DNA of 22,836 bases from Chara braunii (GCA_003427395.1 BFEA01000300.1:195463-218298); one strand, 5' to 3'; shown: positions 10,446 to 20,037, numbered from the stretch's first letter. Numbers and translations are program-made. Notes: generated by a model from the letters alone, not told the origin.

Positions 10446-11310
10446 TAATGCGTGTTATTCGCGTTTTTTTAGGAAGGGGTCAAAATTCGTTAGATAGGCA
10501 ATAGTTTTCGCCACACTATCTCAAAGTTTTTTTGATTAGATCATGATTCCCATGTTATTCTTGATGATAACGAGTTTATAGGCTTGAGTAGGTCGATTGC
10601 TATGTTCCTACCTAAATTTTCTTTTTGACAAAATTTCTTATCAACTTCGAATTTCTTTCAATAGTACTTCTCTACTTTTTCGAAATTTCAACTTCTAAGT
10701 GGATGTTCTTGATCCTTGATTTTATTTTTTTAATTGTCACTCGAAATTTTAATTTGAATGCTCAATGATATCTCTCGACTCTTGATTCGCAATTCCAAAC
10801 TGTTGACTTCAGAATAGGTAATCTCTAAATCCATAATCACAATAGTATGTTCCTGTTTCTGGACTGTGAAAGTATGTTACTAAATCCTATTCCCAATTTT
10901 GAAATCTCTAATTGAATTCTAAATTATAAGTGTACTAGTATCGTTTTTCGCACTGGATGTGGAGAGACTCATTTGGATGGGGTACCGTTTTTTTTTTCTC
11001 CAACTCTCCCCTCCATGTTGGGGTCGCATAGGTAGGGGTGAGTTAACAGAAGGAGGGATACAACGCATCTTGCTGGCGATCGGGCTAACTGGTAGGATGA
11101 GATAAGGGCATCGCAACAACGGAGATGATGGCTCCATTCTGATGAGTCTTCTCGGAGTAGGGTTAAGGGGGAATGCTAAGGTGGTTTGGGTGGGTCAAGC
11201 AATTCCAGTGCGGGAAGGGAGTTCGACAATTAAAGTCATGGTTGCGGTAATGTTTAGCGGATCGTTTGACAACGGACCAATACCGTTATATCCACGGGTT
11301 CACCGTTGGC
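10446..11310. other. AT-rich spacer, no supported gene
   Basis: The first half is AT-rich with many stops in all frames. From about 10990 the base composition rises toward that of the repeat cluster that follows. Nothing assignable was found. Confidence 0.4.
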
Positions 11311-12000
11311 CGATGCGAGAACGACGTTGGTCGGAGTTGGGGTTTGGTTGAGCTACCCTGTAACCTGAGTGAAGCAGGGGTTCGAGGCCTAGTACAGAGA
11401 TCTACGGAATTATCGAAGGTGGAAGGAATTCCAGTGGCTAACCATCAGTTGTTGCTAGGATGACGCTGACCGGAGTTGGGGCGGGTCGTGCTGCCCTGTA
11501 ACCCAGCAGTTGGGGATGAGAGGCCTGGTAGAGTTTGGCATCTAGGATAGAGGGTTGAGGCAGTTGTAGGATGGTCTGCTGAATAGCACTGTGGTAATGT
11601 GGTCTTGTTCATGTCGGCTCCCGAATAATCTTAGTTGATTTTCACTCTTTTATAAGCAAGCTCGTTGCTCTCGGCGGCTCCCAGTAGTTTTTAGAATGCT
11701 TTGAGATTATAGGGGCTCCTAGCAACTCACTGTAGGGTTTTTTTATGCTGTAATGTTTATAGGATTTGTGGTTGTGCGATGCCAGAACGACGCTAGCCGG
11801 TGTTGGGGTGTTGACCTATAACCCGTTGATAGCAGGAGCATGAGGCCTAGTAGAGACATCTAGGGATGCTTTGGGGTGTGCATTCCATGGGACAAGCAAG
11901 GGTTACTGTCAGAACGACACTGGGCGAAGTCGGGGTGAGTCGTGTTGCTTTGTAACCTAACAGGGTGGGGGTGTGAGGCCTGGAAGAGTCCAACAGTGAA
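11311..12000. repeat. Cluster of four diverged ~95-bp direct repeats
   Basis: Four copies begin at about 11315, 11455, 11785 and 11908. Each has an opening GA-CGAC-like block (GAACGACGTTGGTCGGAGT, TGACGCTGACCGGAGT, GAACGACGCTAGCCGGTGT, GAACGACACTGGGCGAAGT), then GGGG, then a TGTAACC or TATAACC word, then GAGGCCTRG, and an end near TCTAGG or a relative. Spacing between copies is uneven (about 140, 330 and 123 bp), so this is not a simple tandem satellite. No continuous reading frame spans the copies. Confidence 0.75.
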
Positions 12001-12311
12001 TAAAACAGGGTTGGAGGGTCATAGAGGGTTTTGTTTGGGGTCCCGGGGGTTTTGAGTATTTTGAAGACTTATGTGGTGCTCCGTCAGTGGCTATCAGGAT
12101 CCTTTAAGATTGTGAAGGTTTTTAGTGCTCGAAAGCTATATTGATGCTCTTAGTCTCATATTCTCAGGTATTCTTAGTCGAAGTCGGGTAATGGCCCTGG
12201 TATCTCAATTGTCTTGCATACATTTCCTAATATGTTTTTTGATGGGACAGTGGGCTTGGTTCCAACCACGTGCTGCTCCCCGCGAATAGATTGGAGCATT
12301 GTCTTTGCCAA

Positions 12312-12342
<31 letters not shown>

Positions 12343-12671
12343 CCCAAAAAAATTGAGGGCATTCCATATAAGCTTCCTCAGGGTTCCGGGCAAGTGGGGC
12401 GCAGATCAGGGACTTCAATTTCCTTTTCCAGTCAAGGACAGTTCGTACATGTAACCCGACATTGCTCCTTTTCCTTCGCTTCAGGCAGTGGCCGAGGTCA
12501 ACAAGTCTTGTGAATCGAGGGCAGTATCTCCGAGGCAGAGAACTAAGTGTCGCGGTCATTGCTGTGGAAATTACCCGCCTCCTGTCTTCGCCCCTCGCCC
12601 TCGTACGTAGACACATTCGTAGAATTTCACAATAGTCTTTTGTTTGTGATCTCAAATAGTCGACATGAAAT
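12001..12671. other. Spacer with an (AT)n tract, no supported gene
   Basis: A 163-codon minus-strand frame (12718-12227) crosses the AT microsatellite at 12311-12342, reading it as alternating Ile/Tyr, which argues against a real gene. No other feature can be supported. Confidence 0.4.
12311..12342. repeat. (AT)n microsatellite
   Basis: A 32-base alternating AT tract is interrupted once by C at about 12330. Confidence 0.97.
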
Positions 12672-13019
12672 ATGCGCGTCCGCTTTGGGAAATCAAAATT
12701 GGGAGCAAGGGCAAGCAAGCCGCTTTGTGATCATTCTTCAGTCGTTGCAGAAGATTTGTTTAAAGTGTCGAAACCAGATCGTATGTTTGTCAATAATTCC
12801 CACTTGCTTAATCCTGGCAGTTGTTTGATGGCGATTTCATACTATCCAAGTTTACGTTTCCCAGCCATAGAATAAAATATGTGGCCTACATGGGCTCAAC
12901 CTATGGAGAAAATGGTTAGCGACACCAGCCAAAAGGAGTCCCGAGTTGGAACAATGTTTTTGACACACACGGTTTCTCCAGCCCCGGAGAAAAGTGTCTT
13001 GGAAGTACTGGTGGTTTAA
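12672..13019 (+). pseudogene. Near-open frame of unknown family, one internal stop
   Basis: A single plus frame runs 116 codons with only one TAA (12873-12875). It begins M-R-V-R-F-G-K-S-K-L-G-A-R-A-S-K and continues through D-L-F-K-V-S-K-P-D-R-M-F-V-N-N and S-L-R-F-P-A-I-E, a pattern that reads like real protein. I cannot name a family. The last codons (L-E-V-L-V-V-stop) are encoded by the recurring GTACTGGTGGTTTAA word at 13005-13019, so the true coding match probably ends before that point. It lies upstream and in the same orientation as the nad4L fragment and reverse transcriptase; whether they were once one element is unknown. Confidence 0.35.
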
Positions 13020-13033
13020 GGTATCCGAAGGGT
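13005..13033 (+). repeat. Solo copy of the recurring GTACTGGTGGTTTAA terminal word
   Basis: GTACTGGTGGTTTAA at 13005-13019 is identical to the word at 21665-21679. Similarity to that second site continues for roughly 10 bases outward (TCCGAA in both). No partner in the opposite orientation was found nearby, so this may be one end of a broken inverted-repeat element. Confidence 0.55.
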
Positions 13034-13352
13034 TCGGATGTCAAATCAAACTCTCGTCTATTGTGCAGCCAATTGTTTGGGGGGGGGGGCATGCAGTCGC
13101 CACATTCGGACAGTTTTTGTGAAAATTTTACCACCTTTCATTAACCGCTTCTCCCGAATGAATGGATAGATAGCCTAATTTTGATCCTTAAGAATGTGCA
13201 TTCGCTCAATCGACAGGAGGTTTCGATTAAAATCTGCCCGGGTTACCTTTGGGCCGACGATTAATCGGTGATTCGTCGTTGCTTTGGTTTCACTACTATT
13301 TTGTGGTTTTTGTGTGATCTTCAGAATGAACTGCAATATGAGAGGGTTTGGA

Positions 13353-13482
13353 TATTTTAACTTTTTTGTCTTTTCTGTTTATCTAGATGACATGATGGGT
13401 CAATTATTTTCTTTATTCGTATTAACTGTAGCTGCTATTGGGCTCACTATTCTTGTTATTACTTTTCGAATTCGTGGCACTA
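13353..13482 (+). pseudogene. nad4L: Mitochondrial nad4L-like fragment (NUMT candidate)
   Basis: About 43 codons match the C-terminal half of plant-type NADH dehydrogenase subunit 4L, a small membrane subunit of respiratory complex I. The frame shows [18 protein letters not shown], then [11 protein letters not shown] and [12 protein letters not shown]. The usual form has about four extra residues before I-G-L, including a conserved membrane glutamate, and these are missing here, so the product could not work as NAD4L. Similarity starts abruptly near 13353 and stops near 13482, where the frame runs on to a TGA at 13509-13511 in unrelated residues. D-D-M-M-G-Q favours mitochondrial nad4L over the plastid paralogue ndhE. 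It lies about 5 bp before the open frame of the reverse transcriptase pseudogene. Transfer of organelle DNA to the nucleus is the simplest reading; loss of the internal codons may have come before or after it. Confidence 0.8.
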
Positions 13483-13486
13483 TTGA

Positions 13487-15585
13487 AATCTACCCAAACC
13501 AAAACAAGTGACCCATTTCCGCTTAAGAAAGACGCCTAAAAAAAAGGCGCGACCAATACATTTTCCTCCTAATAAACGCGAGGTTTGCAAAGGGCAACTT
13601 GTTAGCCTGTTGAAACAACCTTGGCGACGCCACTTGTTGAAGTTCCATTCGGTCGATGTGATCATTTGATGGTTTAGGGCTATTCGTGTTTTAAAGGACA
13701 AGGCAACCCGTACTCCTTGTGTGGAGTGCTTGCAAGGGCTATTAAGCACCGAGTGGGCATTGATGTACACAAACGTGTCTTGGTTAGGATGTGTTTTGAT
13801 CACACTCTACATAGTTTCTGAGTGCATTCTTTGGTTTTGCTTATTTTGGAACGTTCTTCTTTGTCTGTGTCGGTCAAGAAGTTGGTTAGGAAGAAGATGA
13901 AATTTGTGTGGTAGAATAACTTACCTATATGTGGATTTTTGTGAAATTTTCACCAGGCGATTAAGGGAGATATACTTGTTTCATGTTCTTGCCATCTAGA
14001 ACTGTCATGGTTTCAATATGGCTTGTATGTTTTCACGAGGATACTGAACATCCCAAGGGTGTCGGGTTTATTTCGAAATTTTAGGAATATCCCTCAAATT
14101 TGTCCCTTGAATGGTCTTTTGGAATTGGGTAGGCAATTGTCTGCGATTGCTTCTTACCTTCGTTCAAATTTTGTCCTCAACCGACATGATTGGTTTTTTT
14201 GTTGGGTGTAAGTACTTGAGGAGGTGGGAGCTGATCTAGCTCATCTACGGTTGTGGTATGACCGTCTCAGAGTTTTTGTATGTATTCCTATAGATAGGAA
14301 TACTGCGGATACTCTTGTACTTTGTTGTACTTTACAGGCATTACCTGCAGTTGACTTTCAGTTGGAATTTGTCGTTTCGGTCGGCAGTTCCTGAAGTAAC
14401 GGATGTGTACACTGCTATGTTCGCTAATTTTGAAGGTAAATGTCTTGGACATCTCGGTAAGTATGATAAGGGTGGACATTTTGGCAATGCTTATGTGCTT
14501 CCGAAGCACGAATACCTTTTCAAATGGCGACCTATTTCACCTGTGTGTGTTGGGCCCTCTAGATTGGCAAGTGGTCGGGTTGCGCGTGCATTAAATTGTC
14601 CTCTTTACTCTACCGGGTGGTACAGGTTTCAACCTTAAGGCCGTTATGGATTTTCTTCCGGCAATTCGAGACATGGACCGTCGTTTTCGATCCTTACATG
14701 GATACACTGACGTCATTTCAACATTTTTTTATATCAAGGATATGTTCGTATCGCTGCCCCATGTAGATATTTTGGATACCATGTCATGGTTGATTAACCA
14801 CTTTTAGTAGAAAGGATGTAAGGGGGTCAAAGTGCTAAGAAGGGCAGGAAAGTTTGACTTGAATATGGTGGATCCCGGGATGAATGTACCTTTGTATCTC
14901 TTGTTTCTATCCATGATATGGTTCAGTTTTATCTCTCCTTTACATATATCTACGCAGTTGGGAAGTTAATACAACAAGTAATGGGTGTGCCTATAGGAAA
15001 ATTGTCAAGTTGTCCACTGGTGTGCATCTTGTGTCGTTATGTCGAGTGGAGGTTCCACAGTGGTTTGGGGATGGATAGGCGCTTGATGCAAGGATTTTGA
15101 TATGCTGATGATGTCACAGTGTTTGTCGCGGTGGCCGGGTATGATGACCATCAAAGAGCTAAGGTCGTTCTGCAACCATTCCAAAGTTGCTATGGTGGTT
15201 CGTTGAGATTGATCCGGACTGGTGATGGGGGCGAGTCTCGAACATTTGTCTGCAAATTTTGCAAGGTTAGGGTTTGTCTGTGAACGGTCGTGCTCCTCAA
15301 TAATGTATTCAGTATATGGGGCGTTGGGATTCTTGAGTTTGGTTGCTTTCAAGACTTCAACTCTTATTATTGCAATCAGTCGAAAATTTGAGGTATTTTT
15401 AACACTCTTCATAAGGTTTTTCGACTTACCTCTGATTCTTGGGAAAACATGAGGCCTTGCTTGCGGTGAAAAGAGAGTTGCTAAGGAGGGGTTATCCATT
15501 TCACCTTGTTATTTCCCCTTGTCGGAAATTTGGGAGCAACATGGGTGGGCAAGTGATTGAGGTAGTGGTTGGGTGTGTATATTAG
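13487..15585 (+). pseudogene. Penelope-like reverse transcriptase, decayed
   Basis: This is a reverse transcriptase gene read 5' to 3' on the plus strand but split over all three frames. 13487-13897 is one frame with a single TGA (13667-13669), starting in a basic K-K-K-A-R stretch. Fragments follow near 14060-14180 (N-G-L-L-E-L-G-R-Q-L). 14315-14635 holds A-Y-V-L-P-K-H-E-Y-L-F-K-W-R-P-I-S-P and R-V-A-R-A-L-N. After a frame change come A-V-M-D-F-L and I-K-D-M-F-V-S-L-P-H-V-D-I-L at about 14733-14774. The double stop TAGTAG lies at about 14806-14811. After another shift come Q-Q-V-M-G-V-P-I-G (about 14972-14998) and the catalytic Y-A-D-D at 15101-15112, directly preceded by an in-frame TGA. 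The C-terminal K-R-E-L-L-R-R-G-Y-P ends in a TAG at 15583-15585. The D-[ML]-[FY]-x2-[LI]-P-H motif and the terminal R-G-Y-P are typical of Penelope-like and related RTs rather than LINE RTs. No GIY-YIG endonuclease was seen. Confidence 0.75.
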
Positions 15586-16068
15586 GGGTTTGGCTGGTTG
15601 CCAAGCAGGCCGCTTAGGGCCTTGTACCACAGTTAGCCTTTTTTGGTGGCAATTCAGGCTGCGAGGGAGGGTGCGTTTTGTTTTCCCTTTTGCTTGGTTT
15701 TCGATCTCTCAACATGGGTCGGACCCTTTCGTAGGAACCAGGGGTGTTTTTTATTTTTTTTCCATTTTTTGTACGACTTTGTATTTTTTTTGAATCGTGT
15801 TTGGTTGGGCACTGCAGTTTTCCGCCGCCAGTACACAAGTTGCCTTTGTCGTCATGCCTGACTTCAGACGGTTTGAAGGGTACGTAACTAGGCTCAGAAG
15901 TGTTCTATTCAAGACTTGCGATTTCCTTTGCCTAAGTTTCGGACTACGTACATATGATTTCAGATAAGTGAAGTTGATGACCTTGGCTTCTCGTCATTTT
16001 TTCATCTGGTACACTTTGGCCTGTGTTGATCGCTGAGCACTCTTATGCTTGGGTACCGCTGCAATTAG
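15586..16068. other. Stretch without a supported gene
   Basis: Short open frames occur on both strands around T-rich runs (15745-15790), none recognisable. It separates the RT pseudogene from the next near-open frame and could be internal sequence of the same element. Confidence 0.35.
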
Positions 16069-16587
16069 TTTCGACATCACTATATACATGCACCGCAACG
16101 CATTCTGCCTCTCACTTCGCACGATTGTACGAACATGCACTTTCGATTGTGCTTTTCTGGTAACGATGTTGGAGGGCTCAATGATCCGTGTGTGTCGGAT
16201 GAGTTGTTTCATCGCTACTACACGATTTGTCACGATATCGATTTTACGAATGTTGACACACGGTTTTGTTGAAAAGGACGTCCATCGTCATGGAATTACG
16301 AGGATTTGAAAGTGTTGCAATCATTTGTACCTTACGTGCCCTCGTTTGTTCCTTGTGTGTGTTTTTTTGTGTTTTTTGTGTTTTTTGTGTTGTGCAGGTT
16401 TTCGTCTCCGTGCCACCTTCAACGTCGACATTGGTGCTTCTCAATTGTGCCAACTCACCTTCAGATCTTCGAGGACGTTCTTTGTTGTTTTGTCGTTGAT
16501 CTAATTGGATCTGCTCCGTGCTTTGATTGGATTCTGTCTCGTGATAAGTGTTACCATGACACTCATTGGGATACGAGCAGGAGTTGA
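16069..16587 (+). pseudogene. Near-open frame of unknown family, one internal TGA
   Basis: One plus frame runs from just after a TAG at 16066-16068 to the stop at 16585-16587, about 172 codons with a single TGA at 16270-16272. There is no ATG near its start, so it is easily overlooked. It reads S-G-N-D-V-G-G-L-N-D-P-C-V-S-D-E-L-F-H-R-Y-Y, then D-I-D-F-T-N-V-D-T-R-F-C, the stop, and K-G-R-P-S-S-W-N-Y-E-D-L. The stop sits where CGA (Arg) would fit, which would need only a C-to-T change. A T/G-rich short tandem repeat at 16357-16392 encodes a Cys/Phe/Val-rich run that is probably an expansion. I do not recognise the family. Same strand and proximity suggest that it could be part of the element carrying the RT, or the start of another copy. 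Confidence 0.45.
16357..16392. repeat. Short tandem repeat of GTGTTTTTT-like units
   Basis: About four imperfect units of 9-10 bases (GTG followed by six or seven T) lie inside the unknown near-open frame and keep it open. Confidence 0.85.
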
Positions 16588-16979
16588 CTAACTATTAAAG
16601 AGGCAAGTCATGGGGAATGACATTCATGAGCAATATGGGGTAGTTGTTGATAACCTCCTGGCGAGTTTGCGTGTCGGATAGACGAAACGTGTCGAGGGTG
16701 ACGACATTATATAGTTCAGTGCAATTATATGCTACTTTTTTCATGCTTTTGCATGCATAACAATGTGGTTTTGTGGGCATATCTTCAACTCGTTGTTCTC
16801 ATGCTGTCGATGTCTTTGCCGGGATGTTTTTTCTCTAAAAGACAACATCGTTAGAAACTAGTTCTCGCCCTCACAAAGATAAATATTTCATTTTTAACGA
16901 TTGCATTGAAAAAAATTGAACTTTGTTAACCATTTTCTCCCTTACATTTTGTATGTTGTTGGAAAATGAGTTCATGTGG
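16588..16979. other. Possible 3' part of the minus-strand LINE, unassigned
   Basis: A 61-codon minus-strand frame (16780-16595) has no recognisable motif. The stretch lies just beyond the last RT-like signal of the minus-strand LINE and may be its C-terminal or 3' untranslated sequence. No tail or target-site duplication is evident. Confidence 0.25.
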
Positions 16980-17970
16980 CCTACAAATTTTTTTCCTTAT
17001 TTTGGTTATACTTCACTCATTCTTCTGAAGGTGGTGTATCGTAAGCTGTTTTTTTTTGGATTGATGTCTTCCACAAATTGATTGTTGTTTGTGATACTTT
17101 CGCATGCCCTAATGATATTTTTTTTAAACTCCTGTCTGACTTAGTCATTATGCTCCACTAGTATCGTTGCATCATATGCAAATGCTTGTATGTTAAACTT
17201 CGTTTAGGCCTGCGTCTTAGCCTTTACATATATGAATTTAAATGGATTGTCAACAATATTTTAATAAGACAAAAAACAGAGCGGCAAGAGGCCGAGTGAA
17301 AGAAAAAAAAATCAATTATCGTCCTCTTCATCAGTAATGCAGTAATGGTTATAGAGTACAATGTTGTGATCCAATTTTTAAAATAAACACCAAAATCGAA
17401 CTTCTGCATCGTTTTATCTAAAGAGTCCTTAATGAATTTGTTATAGGTTTTGTGAAAGTGTGAGTAGCATATTTTTCCCTCGTCTTTTAGTAATTTCCAA
17501 TATATGAAATATTGTTATGACATTCACTATGACGTTGTTTTTTTTAATAAATCCTACGATGTCCGAATGAACTAATTCTAGTAAAGTATTGCTTAATTTT
17601 CACTAATGACTTTGCTTGAAAGTTTACTATTGTCTTGAAAAGCGTGATAGGCTTGCAACTTTTCACTTTTAAATATCAATGGGATTATTATTTTAATTGA
17701 TGAGTGTAATGATTCTTTTAGTAGCGCTTTCCCATATGGTTTTTTTCTCCCTTACATTATTATAGCAGTTCACAATATCTTTACCCATACAAAGTGAAAC
17801 CTTCTCATAAAACTCTAGTTACAGACTATCTACGCACTCTGACGTTTTTCTTTTTTCATACTTTTTTTATGCGCTCGAAAGGGTCAAAACTTCGTTTACG
17901 GAATATATAAAGCTTGTTGTCATATGTAGCACAATTGTCTGGTGACAAATCTCATCAGACCGTTTGAAAC

Positions 17971-17987
17971 TTTTTTTTTTTTTTTTT
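17971..17987. repeat. 17-nt T tract
   Basis: A homopolymer T run lies within the decayed LINE. It may be slippage or the mark of a small insertion. Confidence 0.9.
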
Positions 17988-18692
17988 AAAGGTTGTAAGT
18001 GTGTAGTGTCTCCTTAGACAGTGTGAAGTTTCTTTTATTTCATCTGGAGGTTGTATGTGTTTCGTCAATAAATCTTTTTACTATTGGAATGCGTTGCATA
18101 TTTGAAAACATCACATATTTCTTTAACCAATGGTTTGTCCCTACCCACATGTTATATAGTCCATTGATGGTGATTGTTTTTGGTTCTCATTGTGCTATAA
18201 ATATTTCCTTTGTCATTTTATTGATGTATCTATTTGATTCTTTGAAACTCCTCATGTTATTTTCTATAGTAACTTGTGTTTTTTCCTTCTTGTTTGATGA
18301 GTTTTATCTTAGTGTCACCAATCACCTAATTTATGACTTGTTGTTAGTAAATGTTCCTATATTTTCTTAATACCCTTCAAGAAATGTTTTTCAGTTAATT
18401 TTATCTTCGTGATATGATTCTTAAGAGCATATGCAGTCCATTGGATGTAATTAAAATCCCTCTATCATTCCATTTATTTGAAGATAGTTGTCATGGTTAT
18501 AAATATAGCCATTTATTTTCAAACTTGTTTCTCCATTCTTTTATTTCATTGTCATTCGTGAATTGAAGATTAAGTTTGAAAATATTTTTTCCTTTCGTCA
18601 ATTCAATCTTCCATATGAGGGTATTAGGTAACGATTCATGATAAGAAATTGGGTTTGTTTCTGTGTCCATCTGCAAAGATTGTTCCATCAAA

Positions 18693-18889
18693 CTTCCTTT
18701 TAAACCATTAGTACCTTTGTTGTCCAGTTTTGAAAAATTTTAGCCTAGTCCTAAACGTTTAGGAGGTCGGGCCCGACAACGGTTGTCGTGATAATTTCTC
18801 CGATGATCGTCGTTTTGTTTCGACCTCCTGAAAGGTCGGAGGCCCACTGTTTTTCGAACCGACAAAGGTACTAGTGGTTTAAAGGGAAG
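18693..18889. mobile_element. 197-bp inverted-repeat element (MITE-like) nested in a LINE
   Basis: The left end CTTCCTTTTAAACCATTAGT (continuing ACCTTTGTTG) and the reverse complement of the right end, CTTCCCTTTAAACCACTAGT (continuing ACCTTTGTCG), match at about 27 of 30 positions. The core is GC-rich, unlike the AT-rich LINE on both sides. It carries overlapping perfect palindromes: CTAAACGTTTAG (18751-18762), GTCGGGCCCGAC (18766-18777) and CGACAACGGTTGTCG (18774-18788). AGGAGGTCG (18761-18769) pairs with CGACCTCCT (18821-18829). No protein is encoded, so it would depend on a transposase made elsewhere. A target-site duplication could not be fixed because the flanks themselves extend the inverted match. 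Confidence 0.75.
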
Positions 18890-19699
18890 ATTAAGTCTTC
18901 TCATAACAAAAAGAGCCTTATCATTTTTCTTCTTATTTGCCACTCATATGTAGGTCCTCTTTATAGAGGGAATTTCTTTGAATATTTTTTTTAGGTTTTG
19001 GGATGTGATAAAGTCTTTCATTATCATCGTATTAATTGGTTTGAATTGTGGTTGAAATTATAATTGATATCAAGTTGTATAATTGTGTTCCGACCTCCTC
19101 CAATAATTGAGACACAATTCCTGATGGTACTTATTGCGATTGTATTCTCTCTTAAAAGGTAGTTTTATGATATTTTATTATAGCTATAAGTTTCTTATGA
19201 ATAGAAATTTTGGTTTATTCCAAATGTCCATCGAAATTCTTGTGACCATCCACTGCTTCCGCATTTAGACCAGGCTTAATCAAAATTACTGCTACTCCCT
19301 TTCTACCAATTGTTGGTGCTCAAATCTATACTCCTTTCCACCAAATCACTGTGTTCATGGTTCTTTCCTTTTTCAACTACGTCTTTTATATGAAAAAAAA
19401 ATATGGTACATGTTTTTGAAACCAATTGTTCACTCTTCTTCTTTTATGTTCTGTGTCATTTCTATCCAACCTTGCATATTCCAAGATACTATTTTTATTT
19501 TATCCACTTGCCAAATTTTGTCTCATGTCTTTGATAAGGTCCAACCTGTGAAGGTGCAACTGCATGTGTAGATCTTCTATTCACTTGTATACCAGGATTG
19601 TTTGCACTTGCATTTGTTTTGTGGACACTTCTACATTCTCATTCCACCCTTGAAAATGATCCATCATGTTTGCAATATCTTTAAAAAATTATATGCAAA

Positions 19700-20037
19700 G
19701 GGGAGAACATCTCTCCTCACTTGCGAAAGTACTTCATGAATCTAGTATGTTATACCGAAATCAGAGATTGCAATTGACTTCACTATCTGGCTATTTGAAT
19801 GTTTCATCATCCCTACTATTTTAGCCAAAAAAAACATACTTACGTTCTATGCAACTTACCTCTGAAAAATTGGTCCTAACAAATAACTGATTTTTTTTCG
19901 AATAGAAGGTTTAATATAAAGTATGTTTGTTGTATTCAAATAAACTTTAAATACAATGTACGCACTTTGTATTCAGATTTTTGGAAATACTTTGTTGAAT
20001 AAAATAAAAAAAAATAAAAAACAAAAAGTTTTATACA
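19700..20037. other. AT-rich spacer
   Basis: All frames are closed often; the 69-codon minus-strand frame reaching in from 20145 is Phe/Tyr/Leu-rich and compositional. It may include 5' sequence of the minus-strand LINE. Nothing firmer is visible. Confidence 0.35.

Larger units (their letters stand above)
16980..19505 (-). pseudogene. AT-rich L1-type LINE with endonuclease and RT remnants
   Basis: Read from 19505 downward, the minus strand begins I-V-S-W-N-M-Q-G-W (about 19491-19465), the opening strand of an apurinic-type LINE endonuclease that nicks target DNA. G-V-A-V-I-L-I-K-P-G-L-N-A-E-A-V (about 19300-19250) is the next conserved part. After a poorly preserved linker and I-W-K-I-E-L-T-K-G near 18600, the RT appears. 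H-K-T-Y-N-K-F (about 17460-17435) stands for the usual D-F-x-K-A-Y-D-x-V, followed by M-Q-K-F-D-F-G-V-Y-F-K-N-W-I-T-T-L-Y-S. The catalytic region at 17190-17157 reads F-A-Y-D-A-T-I-L-V, as if two codons of F-A-Y-A-D-D-A-T-I were deleted. All frames are used and stops are many, so the copy is old. AT content is higher than in the LINE at 1235-3433, arguing for a different family or age. A 197-bp inverted-repeat element interrupts it at 18693-18889. Confidence 0.75.

Noticed and set aside
11311-12000. Possible tRNA or SINE origin of the ~95-bp repeats
   Set aside because: Only one copy has a good B-box word and none has a matching A box at the right distance.
12227-12718. 163-codon minus-strand ORF
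   Set aside because: It reads through an AT microsatellite as Ile/Tyr repeats and lacks any domain.
17999-18370. 123-codon hydrophobic plus-strand ORF resembling a membrane protein
   Set aside because: It is antisense to the minus-strand LINE; the hydrophobicity comes from T-rich DNA.
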